Shown: piece after piece, positions 41,627-50,435 of the stretch
Layout of the letters: each line of letters starts with the position of its first letter
How positions within the stretch are numbered: position 1 is the first letter of the stretch
NCBI GenBank assembly: GCA_016218815.1
Contig: JACRCX010000060.1
Span: 56,464 to 120,463 of the forward strand
Direction: 5' to 3'
Length of the DNA: 64,000 nucleotides
From: Deltaproteobacteria bacterium
GTDB lineage: Bacteria; Myxococcota_A; Polyangia; DRWM01; JAAZOP01
Program-made: the position numbers and the translations under genes
Notes under the pieces: model-generated
Seen by the model: only the letters and a program-made list of their open reading frames with translations
Told to the model about the DNA's origin: nothing
Databases searched by the model: none

Positions 41627-43125
41627 ATGACGCGAGTCGGCTTCCATTTCATCTTCGCGCTGCTTCTGGGGCTCGTCGGGTGCTCGGGGGGCGATGATGC
41701 CGCCGCGGACGGCGGCGACGTGTCGGGCGGGGATGTCGACGGTCGGGACGACGGCGGCGGGGGAGGGGACGACGGCGGCGGCGGGCCCGGGTGCGGGTTC
41801 GACCCGAGCGGCGCGGGGGGTGCGGCGACCGTGACCGCGGGCACGCCGGCGACGGTCGTCGAGAAGACCGGTGCCACGATGAACCAGCTCCCGCCCGATT
41901 TCCACCCGCTGCCCGAGGGGCGCCCCGGAATGCTGGCGCGCGGGCCGTGCGGCGACGTCGGCCTGATCTACCGCGACTCCGAGCCCACTGCCGGGGGCAG
42001 CCCGGCGCTCCTGTACGTCGATCTGACGGGCGGCGCCGGGACTCCGGAGATCGTCGAGCCGGCGCTGACCGGGTTCGGCGCGGGTGTGGCGCTGTGGTTC
42101 GACGCGGATTGCTCGCCCGTCGTCCTGCACGCCGCGTCGGGCGGCGAGCTGTACGAGTACGTGCGTTCGAGCGGCGGGAGCTGGTCGTCGTCCGTCGCGA
42201 GCGGCGGGCTGGAGGCTGCTCTGGGCGGCGCTCCCTCGTCGGTCTCGCTCGTGGCCGCGTCGACGGCGGCGGACGGCGCGTGGCTGGCCGTCCTGCGGGC
42301 CACCGTCGCGGGCGCGGAGCACTCGTGCACGCGCGGCGCCCGGCGTCGGCGGGGAGCGCGTGGACCTTTGCCGGGCTTCCGGCCCTGGATGCCGGCGAGA
42401 TCCAGTCGTGGGCGGCGGCCGCGGACGGCTCGGTCCACGCCGCGTTCAAGAACACCGAATATCCCTGCGACCCGTGCAACATGGATCTGTACTACGGCCG
42501 CGTCGACGCGGGCGGCACGTGGACGACGGAGACCGTGCAGGCCGGGCGCTGGGGCGACCCCAACGACGAATTCGCGACGAACGCGGCGCTCGTCGTCGAT
42601 GCCGCCGGCGCCCCGTGGATCGCGGCGACGTTCCAGACCCGCGTCGTCACCGGGTCGCTGATCGGCTCCGAGCTGCGGTTCTACGGGAAGCGGGGCGGCG
42701 AGTGGTGCTTCGAGACCGTCGCCGATCAATCGGACGACTACGCCGGCGCCGACGGCACGGCGTTCACGGGCGAGACGCCGCAGCTCGCGCTCGACGGGTC
42801 GGGCCGCTTCCACATCGTCTTCGACGACGTCTCGCAATGGCACGACGGGACCGGGGCCAACGACGTGCCGGGCCAGGTACGCTACGCGGTCCGGACGGGG
42901 ACGGCGTGGAACCTGGCGACGCTCTTCGAGCAGCCCGGGCAGACGGAGAGCCCGCGGCCGCTCCACGCCTTCGACTCGCCGATCCTTGCCGTGTCGCCGG
43001 ACGGCGCCGACGTTCGCGTGGCCGGTGTCGAGCGCATCTGGGACACCGACAGCATCTACAACTCGACCGACATGCCCGTGACGCTGCGGCTGCTGGCCAT
43101 CGCCGTGGACGTCGCGCTGCCGTAG
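41627..43125 (+). pseudogene. Lipoprotein gene with a single-base frameshift
   Basis: GGAGGAGGG then ATG 41627: signal LLLGLVGC-SG, Gly/Asp linker and beta-strand-rich sequence in one frame (WFDADCSPVVLHAASGGELYEY). Around 42315-42340 the coding sense moves to another frame, which continues as WTFAGLPALDAGE, YPCDPCNMDLYYGR, RWGDPNDEFATNAALVV and so on to the stop at 43125. The two halves fit one protein of about 500 residues if one base is added. It may be a sequencing error or a recent mutation. Repeated WxxxxxxxxDxxGxPW-type strands suggest a beta-propeller. No family assigned. Confidence 0.75.
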
Positions 43126-43132
43126 AGCGCGG

Positions 43133-44509
43133 CTACGCCGCCTCGGCCTTCTGCTGCCGCTGGAGCCAGCGGTTGTACTGCCACATGCCGGCGGCGGTGA
43201 GCAGGCCGATGGCCATGAGCACGCTCCACCCGGCGGCGTTCCAGGCCGGCTGGAGATCGAGCAGCCCGTCGGGGCGCTTGGTCGCGCCGTGGCACATGAT
43301 CTCGTTGAAGATCGCCGCGCCTACGGGGCCGCCGACCAGCGAGCCGATCGCGGTCGGGAGATTGGCGTAGCCCAGGAACAGCCCTTCCTGGCCCTTCGGC
43401 GCCAGCGCGCCGATGTACTCGAAGGTCCGCGCCGACGTGAACAGCTCGCCGAAGGCAATCAGCGACACCGTGAGCACCGCGAACAGGGCGCCGAGCGGGA
43501 TCCACTCCATGAACGAGGCGCGGACTCCGCCGGCAGCCAGCACCGGCACGATGTTGACCAGCATGGCGACGCTGATGATCAGGATGCCGGTCACGATCGA
43601 GCGGATCGGCTTGAGCTTGCCGAAAATCTTCGTGATCAGGAGCTGGAAGGCCACGATCGTGATCGGGTTGGCCATCGTGTACAGGTCGACCGCCGGGTCC
43701 TTCTCCACCACCTTCTTCAGGTACAGCGGGACCATGTTGTAGACCTGCGTGTAGAGGAACCAGAAGCCCGACAGCACCAGCAGGAACAGCGCGAAGCGCA
43801 GGTTGCGCAACACGAGCACCATGTCCAGGAGGATGCGGCCCACGCTCCTCCGCGGCTTCGCCGGACCGGTGGATTCGACCTCGCGGTACAGGAAGAGCAC
43901 GACGAAGAAGGCGACGATCGAGCAGGCCACGGCGACCGCGAAGATGTAGCTCAGGCTCGAGCGCGTGCGGACGAAGTAGCTCGTGCCGCGGCCCGCGATC
44001 GAGCCGATGTTGATCACCATGTAGAAGATCGAGAAGGCCATGGTCGCGCGGCCGACCGAGGTCTTCTGCACGGTGCCGGAGATGCACGGCTTGATCACCG
44101 AGCCGCCCATGCCGATGAACACGATGGCCAGCACCACGGGCAGGATCACCCCGGCGCCGGCGGACATCTCCGGTGCCACCTTGTCGGCCAGCGGCTGCCC
44201 GCCGAACCACACCGGGTAGCCCATGCAGGTGTAGCCGATCGCGAGGAGGACGAAGGCGACGAGCAGCGAGCGCTTGAATCCGACCTGGTCGGCGATCGTG
44301 CCCGACAGGATCGGCAGGAAGTACACCAGCGCCCAGAGGATCCCGTTGAGCGTGCTCGGCCAGTAGTCCCCCAGCCCGAGTTGGCCCAGGTACAGCATGA
44401 CGAAGCTCGCCATCGAGTAGTACGCGGCGCGCTCGAACAGCTCCGTCAGGTTCGCGGTCCAGAACGTGCGCGGGAACGGCTCGGGCTGCCCCTTCGCTTC
44501 CTCGGCCAT
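43133..44509 (-). CDS. POT/PTR-family proton-coupled peptide transporter
   Basis: AAGGAG 5 nt before ATG 44509. The inner-membrane protein of 458 residues has about 12-14 hydrophobic segments. POT hallmarks: ELFERAAYYSMAS (ExxER proton-coupling motif in helix 1), GTIADQVGFKRSL, FSIFYMVINIGSI (FYxxINxG motif) and GFWFLYTQVYNMVPLYL. It imports di- and tripeptides or related compounds with protons. No other transporter parts are needed. Convergent with the frameshifted lipoprotein gene, 7 bp apart. Confidence 0.93.
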   Translation of the reverse strand: MAEEAKGQPEPFPRTFWTANLTELFERAAYYSMASFVMLYLGQLGLGDYWPSTLNGILWALVYFLPILSGTIADQVGFKRSLLVAFVLLAIGYTCMGYPVWFGGQPLADKVAPEMSAGAGVILPVVLAIVFIGMGGSVIKPCISGTVQKTSVGRATMAFSIFYMVINIGSIAGRGTSYFVRTRSSLSYIFAVAVACSIVAFFVVLFLYREVESTGPAKPRRSVGRILLDMVLVLRNLRFALFLLVLSGFWFLYTQVYNMVPLYLKKVVEKDPAVDLYTMANPITIVAFQLLITKIFGKLKPIRSIVTGILIISVAMLVNIVPVLAAGGVRASFMEWIPLGALFAVLTVSLIAFGELFTSARTFEYIGALAPKGQEGLFLGYANLPTAIGSLVGGPVGAAIFNEIMCHGATKRPDGLLDLQPAWNAAGWSVLMAIGLLTAAGMWQYNRWLQRQQKAEAA

Positions 44510-44534
44510 GTCGGCTCCTTCGACCCCCACGCCG

Positions 44535-44564
44535 ACGCTAGCCGCACGGCGCGAGTCGGGTCAA
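44535..44564 (-). promoter_or_regulatory. Promoter of the POT transporter gene
   Basis: Minus strand TTGACC (44564-44559), 18-bp spacer, TAGCGT (44540-44535), 25 nt before ATG 44509. Confidence 0.5.
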
Positions 44565-44647
44565 TGACTGGTCAGGCGGAGCGGTGGAGCGGTGGAGCGT
44601 TGGTCCGGGCCGCGTGACCTGAGGGGCCGGGAACATTCGCGGCAATC

Positions 44648-44656
44648 TGCTATCGT
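44648..44656 (+). promoter_or_regulatory. Extended -10 for a probable leaderless start
   Basis: TGCTATCGT (hexamer TATCGT, 44651-44656) ends 7 nt before ATG 44664; no Shine-Dalgarno, no clear -35. Confidence 0.45.
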
Positions 44657-44663
44657 AGGGCTC

Positions 44664-46568
44664 ATGTTTTCACCGTGCGGCAGGCTCCGGTTGACGACCA
44701 TCTCCATCCTCGCTTGCGTCGCGTGCGGGCCCGCGGCGTCGACGACGCCTTCGACGCCGCCCGTGACGACCGCTCCGACGCTGCCGGCGACACCCGCGGC
44801 GGCGCTGTCCCGTGCCGAGGAGCTGCTCGCGTCGGCGGATCTGGCGCGCACGTACGTCCCGCGGGAGGAGGAAGTCGCCCGCGCCCGCGCCGCCGGTCTC
44901 GACGAACCGACCATCGTCGGGTTGCTCGAGCGCATCCTCTCCGGCTGCCTGGCCGGTGATGCCGAGTGCGGCTCGCCGCTGGTCCCCGGCGTCGAGGGTC
45001 CGATCGAGCCCATCGCCACGGTCTCGAAGCTGATCGACCTCCTTGGCGAGGTCGGCGGCGACGCCTCCATCGCGCTGCTCTACCGCCTCGACGCGCGCGG
45101 GTTGTACGAGGCGGGAATGTCCGTCGAGCGGATCCTCGAGCACCGTTGGGCAGCGGAACGCTCGGCTGCGGCCTGCGCCCCGCCCGCCGAGGCGGAAGCG
45201 GCCGCGGCGAGCGCCGCGCTGGACGACTTCGCCGTGCTGCGCTTTCGCGACGGCGGGCTGGTCGCCGAGGCGGCCACGGATGGGGAGCGGGCGGATCTGG
45301 GCTACTTCCTGGCAGCCGTTGCGGAGGCGGGACCGGAGGTGGGCGTGGCCCCGGAAGGGCAGGGCGGCTCCTGGACCTCGCCCGGCCCCGCGAACGAGGA
45401 CCTGGAGCGCATGCGCGAGGCGATCGACATGGCGAAGAGCGCGGGCGACATCGAAGGAGTGTACGACGATGCGATGGCGTACCTCACGGCGCTGGGGTAT
45501 CCGGGAGCCCTGCGGGCGGAGGAGGAGGACGAGTACGCCTGGGGTGGAGCGCGGTTCTCGTACATCATGCGCGACGCCGCGCTCGCCGCCGAGGCGCTCG
45601 GCAAGCTCGACGTCGCCGCGGCGCTGTACCGCCGCGCCGATCCCGGCGGCGGCGCGTGCGGCACGAGCCGCGACATCGTCTGGCAGGACCAGGTCGAAGG
45701 GCTGATCCGCTCCGAGGAACGGCAGGGGCGTTGCCGGACGGTCGTCGCCGAGCGGCTGCTGGGCATCGACGGCGCGGCCGACGACGGGCCGGAGATTCGC
45801 TCCGTGTACGGCACCGCCGCGCTGGCGGATGCGGGGTATGACGTCGCCCGGTTGTACCGCGGCGCGTTGGTGACGCTGTTCCGGGACTTCGAGCGCGAGG
45901 AGCTTTCCGCGGTCCTCGGGCGAGCGCCGGCGCCGCTGGCGGAGCGCGCCGTGGCGCGCCTGGAGGGGAAGGGGGCGGAGGCTTGGGAGTTCCGCGTACG
46001 GGCGCTGGAGGGGTACGCCGACATCGTGCAGCGCGGCGCTATCCCGTTGCTGCGCGACCTGGCCGTCCAGGCGCCCAAGGAGCTGCGGCTGCGGGCGTTG
46101 GCGGCACTGGCGGCACTGGTCGAGCGACCGTGGAACGACCCCTGCCTGCCGATCGTGACCTGGGGCGGCTCGGGCGGCTCGAATGTCTGGAGTCGCGAGA
46201 TCCATCCGCTCGGCCGTGCCTGCGAGTCGGTCCTCAAGGCGGACGAGGTCGCGGAACTGGCCGGTTGGCTGGAGCCGCTCCTGGCGGACCGGGACGACCA
46301 GGAGATTCTCGCCGCGGTGGTGGAAACGATCGGCGCCGTCGGCTCGGTCGGATCGCTCCCGGCGCTTCGCGAGCTGCAGTCCGACCCTCGTGTCCAGGCC
46401 GGCGAGGACGTGTGCCAGGAGACCGGGGACGACGTGCGATGCGAGAACTGGCCGCTGGTGGTCTACGTGCTGGAGGAAGCCGTGGCGTTCATCGAGGAGC
46501 GGGAGCAGATGTGGGAGGAGCAGGGGAGGGAGGGCGCCGAGGGAGGGGAGGGCGCTGAGTCCGACTGA
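44664..46568 (+). CDS. Large helical, HEAT-like lipoprotein
   Basis: Signal MFSPCGRLRLTTISILACVAC-GP; 634 residues. After a Thr/Pro linker nearly all of the protein is alpha-helical, with Ala/Leu-rich pairs resembling HEAT or TPR-like repeats (for example AERAVARLEGK, LRDLAVQAPKELRLRALAALAALVE, LLADRDDQEILAAVVETIGAVGSVGSLPALRE). Such solenoids bind other proteins. The last codons and stop come from a dispersed repeat (GAGGGCGCTGAGTCCGACTGA) that recurs inverted near 50400-50434. Function not recognised. Confidence 0.8.
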   Translation: MFSPCGRLRLTTISILACVACGPAASTTPSTPPVTTAPTLPATPAAALSRAEELLASADLARTYVPREEEVARARAAGLDEPTIVGLLERILSGCLAGDAECGSPLVPGVEGPIEPIATVSKLIDLLGEVGGDASIALLYRLDARGLYEAGMSVERILEHRWAAERSAAACAPPAEAEAAAASAALDDFAVLRFRDGGLVAEAATDGERADLGYFLAAVAEAGPEVGVAPEGQGGSWTSPGPANEDLERMREAIDMAKSAGDIEGVYDDAMAYLTALGYPGALRAEEEDEYAWGGARFSYIMRDAALAAEALGKLDVAAALYRRADPGGGACGTSRDIVWQDQVEGLIRSEERQGRCRTVVAERLLGIDGAADDGPEIRSVYGTAALADAGYDVARLYRGALVTLFRDFEREELSAVLGRAPAPLAERAVARLEGKGAEAWEFRVRALEGYADIVQRGAIPLLRDLAVQAPKELRLRALAALAALVERPWNDPCLPIVTWGGSGGSNVWSREIHPLGRACESVLKADEVAELAGWLEPLLADRDDQEILAAVVETIGAVGSVGSLPALRELQSDPRVQAGEDVCQETGDDVRCENWPLVVYVLEEAVAFIEEREQMWEEQGREGAEGGEGAESD

Positions 46569-46790
46569 ACCACTGAGACGCTGAGGACGCTGAGACAAAC
46601 GCTGAGAAGAGGGGGGACGGGTTCCTGGAGCGGCGGCGGGGTGCGGCCGCCGATGCCTTGGCGAGCGCAGCAAGCCCGCCGGACCTCGAGCCGACGGCGC
46701 CGCTGCAGGAAGCACCACGCGGCGCCGAACGCCCTTCGTCTCGCTTCGCTCGCTCAGGGCGTTCGGCGCACTTGCTCCGGCTGGGGTTCA
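46546..46790. repeat. Left inverted-repeat arm of the 46.5-50.4 kb island
   Basis: Contains GAGGGCGCTGAGTCCGACTGA, a CACTGAGACGCTGAG array (46571-46605) and the hairpin at 46722-46769. The same elements occur in reverse order and orientation at 50250-50434 (about 85% alike by eye in the CTGAG part, higher in the hairpin). Confidence 0.65.
46722..46769. repeat. 13-bp perfect hairpin (REP-like)
   Basis: GCGCCGAACGCCC (46722-46734) pairs with GGGCGTTCGGCGC (46757-46769); loop carries TTCGTCTCGCTTCGCTCGC. Second copy, inverted, at 50265-50312 with one mismatch. Confidence 0.75.
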
Positions 46791-46847
46791 AGTGAGCTGC
46801 GGCGCGTTCGGCCCGGCGTCGCCCGCGGGCGTTCCTGCGGGTCGAGT

Positions 46848-46855
46848 GCTACGCT
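46848..46855 (+). promoter_or_regulatory. Promoter remnant in front of the truncated gene
   Basis: GTGCTACGCTTTGGG is nearly identical to the promoter region of the intact paralogue (GTGCTACGCTTCGGG, 49062-49076); it is followed at once by mid-gene coding sequence. Confidence 0.5.
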
Positions 46856-47497
46856 TTGGGCCGGCTTACGGGACGTGGCGAGCTGCTGGTGGACGACCGA
46901 TCGCTGATCGGCACCGACGACCTGCTGAGTGCACGCGCGTGGTTCGGGAATGGCACCCTCCTGGACACCGTCGAGGAGGGACGAATCGATCTCGGCAACT
47001 TCGCCGCGTCCGGCGCGGATGTCGCGCTCCAGCTTGTCCTCCGCGGCAGTGACATGACGCTAGCCATACACGACGCCCGCGTCGTCTGGGACCTGGAACA
47101 GGCACCAAGCGGCCATCCGCCGCTCGATGGCAAGCTCGTCCGCGGACTGCTCGGGGGATTCGTGTTTCTTGCCGACGCCGTGGAGTTTCTCCGCCCCCTC
47201 GTCGGCGACGCGCTGGTCTGGTTCTACCCGAATACAGACCCCGACGAGACCGTTCGGACGATCCTGGCCGGTCAGGCCGACTTGGACGTGATTCCGGAGG
47301 GGTTCACCGACGGCTCGTGCACCGAGAGGACCGCGTTCCAGGACTGCGCTCCGGGGCAAAGCTGCAGACAGGACCCCGATCGCGACGACGCGTTCTTCTG
47401 CTACGAGTACGACGAGAACCCCGACGCCATTTCGGTCGCCTTCGTCTTCACCGCCGTGTCCTGCAACATCGTCGGGATCTACCACGAGGGGCCATAG
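46856..47497 (+). pseudogene. 5'-truncated copy of the lipoprotein at 49092-50222
   Basis: Only a TTG could start it and no signal peptide is present. From LTGRGELLVDDRSL it aligns with the C-terminal about 210 residues of the intact gene (LTGHGELLVDEDSL), sharing ADLDVIPEGFT, CAPGQ, CYEYDENPDAISVAF and CNIVGIYH. The copy keeps a promoter-like start region but lacks the first about 165 residues, as if a deletion joined promoter to mid-gene. If translated, the product would stay cytoplasmic. Lies inside the inverted-repeat island. Confidence 0.75.
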
Positions 47498-47602
47498 CAC
47501 CTTCGAAGCCGCGAACGCCGGGAAGGGCGCATCCGCTCGCTGGAGCTCGCGGTTCGGGTGGCGGGAAGGCTCCACGACGAATCGCGTACCGGTCCCGGCG
47601 GG

Positions 47603-47631
47603 TTGACGTGACACGATGGGGCTGACACGCT
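47603..47631 (+). promoter_or_regulatory. Promoter for a possible leaderless GTG start
   Basis: TTGACG (47603-47608), 17-bp spacer, CACGCT (47626-47631), 6 nt before GTG 47638; no Shine-Dalgarno. Confidence 0.4.
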
Positions 47632-47637
47632 GCCATC

Positions 47638-49026
47638 GTGCGTGCACTCGAGAACCGACATCCGTTGCCAACCGCGAGTTGGCTGCTCGGCCTGGCGCTG
47701 ATTGTCGGGTGCGAGCGGACAGGGGGCGGCGGCGCCGAGGATGCACGGGGCGACGACGGGGGAACCGAGGCCAGCGCCGGCGACGCGGAAAGCGAGGCCG
47801 AGGACCAAGGTGCGGACGGAGCGGCAGGGGACGACAGCGTTGCGGAAGGAGACGGCGCCGAAACGGGGGACGAGACCGATGGCGGGACCGTCCCGGATCC
47901 GTCGTGCACGGTGGATGGGTGCCTGCGCGAGGTGACGCACCTGGGCGACTACACGACGGGCGACCTGGAGCCGTACCTGGACCCGGACGTGACGATCGAT
48001 AACGGGTACTCGGCGTACGTCGTGCGGTACTTCACCTCGGGCGAAGACTGCCTCGCGACGGTGACGATTCCGTTCGGGATCGACCCGCCGGCCGCCGGGT
48101 ATCACGTCGTGACCAACGAGCACGGGACGTCGGGCGTCGCCGACGCCTGCGCGGTGACGGGGACGCTGGCGGGCGGCGGCCTGGCCGGACTGTTCGGGGC
48201 GCACGGCATGATCGGCGTCGCGCCCGACTATCCCGGTCTCGGAACGGCCGGCGTCCACCCCTACCTGGTCGCTGCCTCCGAAGGTCGCTCGGCGCTCGAC
48301 GCGTTGCGCACTGCCCGCGCGCTGGCGGGGTGGCTCGGCGTGCCGATCTCCGGCCGGTACGCGGTAGCCGGCCTGAGCCAAGGAGGCCATGCGGCGCTGG
48401 CCGCCGCGGCGCTCCATTCGACGTACGCGCCCGAGCTGGACGTGCGCGCCTTCGCCGCGAGCGGTCCGGCGACGATGTGGGAGGAACAGTGGCGAGCCGG
48501 CGCGGCCGTCGACGGGCCGCACCTCGTCTTCCACGCGCTGTTCGTGTGGGCCTGGGCGAAACACTACGGATGGACCGGGCCGGAGCTATGGGCGCCGGAC
48601 CTGACCGCCCGGATCGACGGGATCATGGAATCCCGCTGCCTCGTCTCCACGACGGGCGGCGCGACCCTCGGCTCCGAGCTGGGCGAGAGCGCCGCGGCGA
48701 TCTTCTCGCCGGGGTTCCTGGACGCGTACCGTAGCGGAGCATGGGGCGAGTACGCCGCGTTCCACGGCTGGTTCGACGAGAACCGCATCGGGCCGTACGA
48801 GCAAACCGCGCCCCTGCGCATCTACCAGGGGGACGCGGACGACGTCGTCCCGGAGGCGTGGACTCGCGCCGTGGTCGACGCGCTGCGCGCGGGCGGGGTG
48901 ACCGTCGAGTACGAGGTCGTCCCCGGCGGCGGCCACACCGACGTCGCCTTCGGCTTCGTCGCCTACCGCCAGCTTCGTACCGACGATTCGATCGCCTGGC
49001 TGCGATCGCACCTCGACGCGCCGTGA
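47638..49026 (+). CDS. Secretory-lipase-like alpha/beta-hydrolase lipoprotein
   Basis: Starts at GTG 47638; signal SWLLGLALIVGC-ER, then an acidic/Gly linker to about residue 90. The 462-residue protein has the alpha/beta-hydrolase core: HGMIGVAPDYPGLG, nucleophile elbow VAGLSQGGHAAL (Ser about residue 248), acid in IYQGDADDVVPEAW and His in VPGGGHTDVAFGF. The layout resembles secretory lipases and feruloyl/acyl esterases of the LIP class. Likely cleaves an external ester. Lies between the truncated and intact paralogues within the island. Confidence 0.87.
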   Translation: MRALENRHPLPTASWLLGLALIVGCERTGGGGAEDARGDDGGTEASAGDAESEAEDQGADGAAGDDSVAEGDGAETGDETDGGTVPDPSCTVDGCLREVTHLGDYTTGDLEPYLDPDVTIDNGYSAYVVRYFTSGEDCLATVTIPFGIDPPAAGYHVVTNEHGTSGVADACAVTGTLAGGGLAGLFGAHGMIGVAPDYPGLGTAGVHPYLVAASEGRSALDALRTARALAGWLGVPISGRYAVAGLSQGGHAALAAAALHSTYAPELDVRAFAASGPATMWEEQWRAGAAVDGPHLVFHALFVWAWAKHYGWTGPELWAPDLTARIDGIMESRCLVSTTGGATLGSELGESAAAIFSPGFLDAYRSGAWGEYAAFHGWFDENRIGPYEQTAPLRIYQGDADDVVPEAWTRAVVDALRAGGVTVEYEVVPGGGHTDVAFGFVAYRQLRTDDSIAWLRSHLDAP

Positions 49027-49062
49027 CTTCGGCCGACCGCGCGGGCCTCTCCACCGGTCGCG

Positions 49063-49071
49063 TGCTACGCT
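49063..49071 (+). promoter_or_regulatory. Extended -10 promoter element
   Basis: TGCTACGCT (hexamer TACGCT) 20 nt before ATG 49092, with GGAGGAGCGGGGC as ribosome region. Same sequence precedes the truncated copy at 46848. Confidence 0.5.
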
Positions 49072-49091
49072 TCGGGCTGGAGGAGCGGGGC

Positions 49092-50222
49092 ATGGGCGAT
49101 TGCGTGGGCGGTTGGCGCTTGGTACTTGCCGCACCCCTGGCAATCGCCGCCGGGTGTCTGTTCCAGTCCTGTTCCAATTCCGGATCGCGGGAAGTTGACG
49201 TCGGGGGAGGTCCCAACCGGTGTCCCGACGTCCCGCCGCCGTACGAGCCGAACCCATTCGACGGCGTCAAGGCATCTTTCGTGATCGACTCCATCCGCAT
49301 CGGCAACCCTGACGACGGCGAGGGCTTCAATCTAGACTGCGCCAGCACCGGTCCCGAGGGATACCAGCCGGCCGATGGTCCGTGGGGCACGGACAACCAG
49401 TTCGGCGCGTTGGTCATGGCGGTGCAGGATGCCGGCATGGACATTGACGTCGATGGAGACATGCGGCGATCCATCGAGGAGGGACGGAACCTGCTGCTGT
49501 TTCGGCTCCTCGACGTCGACGACTGGGCGGACGACGGGGGAGCGGTCTACCTCGCCGTCCACAGTGGAGTGGACACGGACTCCGACCCCACGAACAACTT
49601 GACCGGGCACGGCGAGTTGCTCGTGGACGAGGACTCGCTGACCGATCCCGACGACCTCGACAGCGCCCGTGCCCTGTTCGTCAACGGTGTGCTCGCCGAC
49701 ACGGCCGGTGCCGACGGCGACCTCCGTATCGGTGATTACTCGGCGTCGGGAGCGGACGTCACCATCGCTCTCGTGGTGAGCGGCACGACTGCAACCCTGC
49801 CGATACACGACGCGCAAATCGTCTGGGACTTGGGCACGGCGCCGGTGGGCGACCCGCCCCTCGACGGAAGCGCGGTCCAGGGGATGCTCGGTGGTAGCGT
49901 CTTCCTCGACGAGGGCTCCGAGTTCATCGCCATCGCCTACCGAAGCGAACTCGGACCAACGATCGATGCCGACACGATCCGCGTGATTGCCGCGGGCCAA
50001 GCCGATCTGGACGTGATTCCGGAAGGGTTCACCGGCATATCGTGCACGGAGGGGACGGCAACTCAGGACTGCGCTCCTGGTCAGGGTTGTGAGCGTGATC
50101 CCGACCGCGGCGACGCGTACTTCTGCTACGAGTACGACGAAAACCCCGATGCCATCTCCGTCGCCTTCGTCTTCACCGCCGTGTCGTGCAACATCGTCGG
50201 GATCTACCACGGAGCGCCATAG
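49092..50222 (+). CDS. Lipoprotein, intact paralogue of the truncated copy
   Basis: Signal LVLAAPLAIAAGCLFQSC (two candidate lipobox cysteines). Mature part of about 350 residues contains PNRCPDVPPPYEPNPFDGV, an alternation of beta strands with Asp/Gly turns (DDWADDGGAVYLAVHSGV, GDYSASGADVTIALVVSG) and a C-terminal Cys-bearing segment (ISCTEGTATQDCAPGQGC, AYFCYEYDENPDA, VSCNIVGIYH). No family recognised; the strand pattern suits a beta-sandwich. Its 3' half is duplicated at 46856-47497. Confidence 0.8.
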   Translation: MGDCVGGWRLVLAAPLAIAAGCLFQSCSNSGSREVDVGGGPNRCPDVPPPYEPNPFDGVKASFVIDSIRIGNPDDGEGFNLDCASTGPEGYQPADGPWGTDNQFGALVMAVQDAGMDIDVDGDMRRSIEEGRNLLLFRLLDVDDWADDGGAVYLAVHSGVDTDSDPTNNLTGHGELLVDEDSLTDPDDLDSARALFVNGVLADTAGADGDLRIGDYSASGADVTIALVVSGTTATLPIHDAQIVWDLGTAPVGDPPLDGSAVQGMLGGSVFLDEGSEFIAIAYRSELGPTIDADTIRVIAAGQADLDVIPEGFTGISCTEGTATQDCAPGQGCERDPDRGDAYFCYEYDENPDAISVAFVFTAVSCNIVGIYHGAP

Positions 50223-50249
50223 AAGCCGGAACGGCCTCGCACCTGAACC

Positions 50250-50434
50250 TGTGCCGGAGCAAGTGCGCCGAACGCCCTGAGCGAGCGAAGCGAGACGAAG
50301 GGCGTTCGGTGCCACACGATTCCCTCGCCTGCGACCCGCCCGCTCCCCCCTGCTCCCCCCGGCCCCCGCCTTCTCAGCGTTCCTCTCAGCGCCCTCAGCG
50401 TCTCAGTGGTCAGTCGGATCTCCGCGCCCTCCCC
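50250..50434. repeat. Right inverted-repeat arm of the island
   Basis: The hairpin GCGCCGAACGCCC ... GGGCGTTCGGTGC (50265-50312), then TTCTCAGCGTTCCTCTCAGC and CTCAGCGTCTCAGTGGTCAG up to GCGCCCTCCCCCC next to the stop of the following gene. Mirror image of 46546-46790. Confidence 0.65.
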
Positions 50435-50435
50435 C

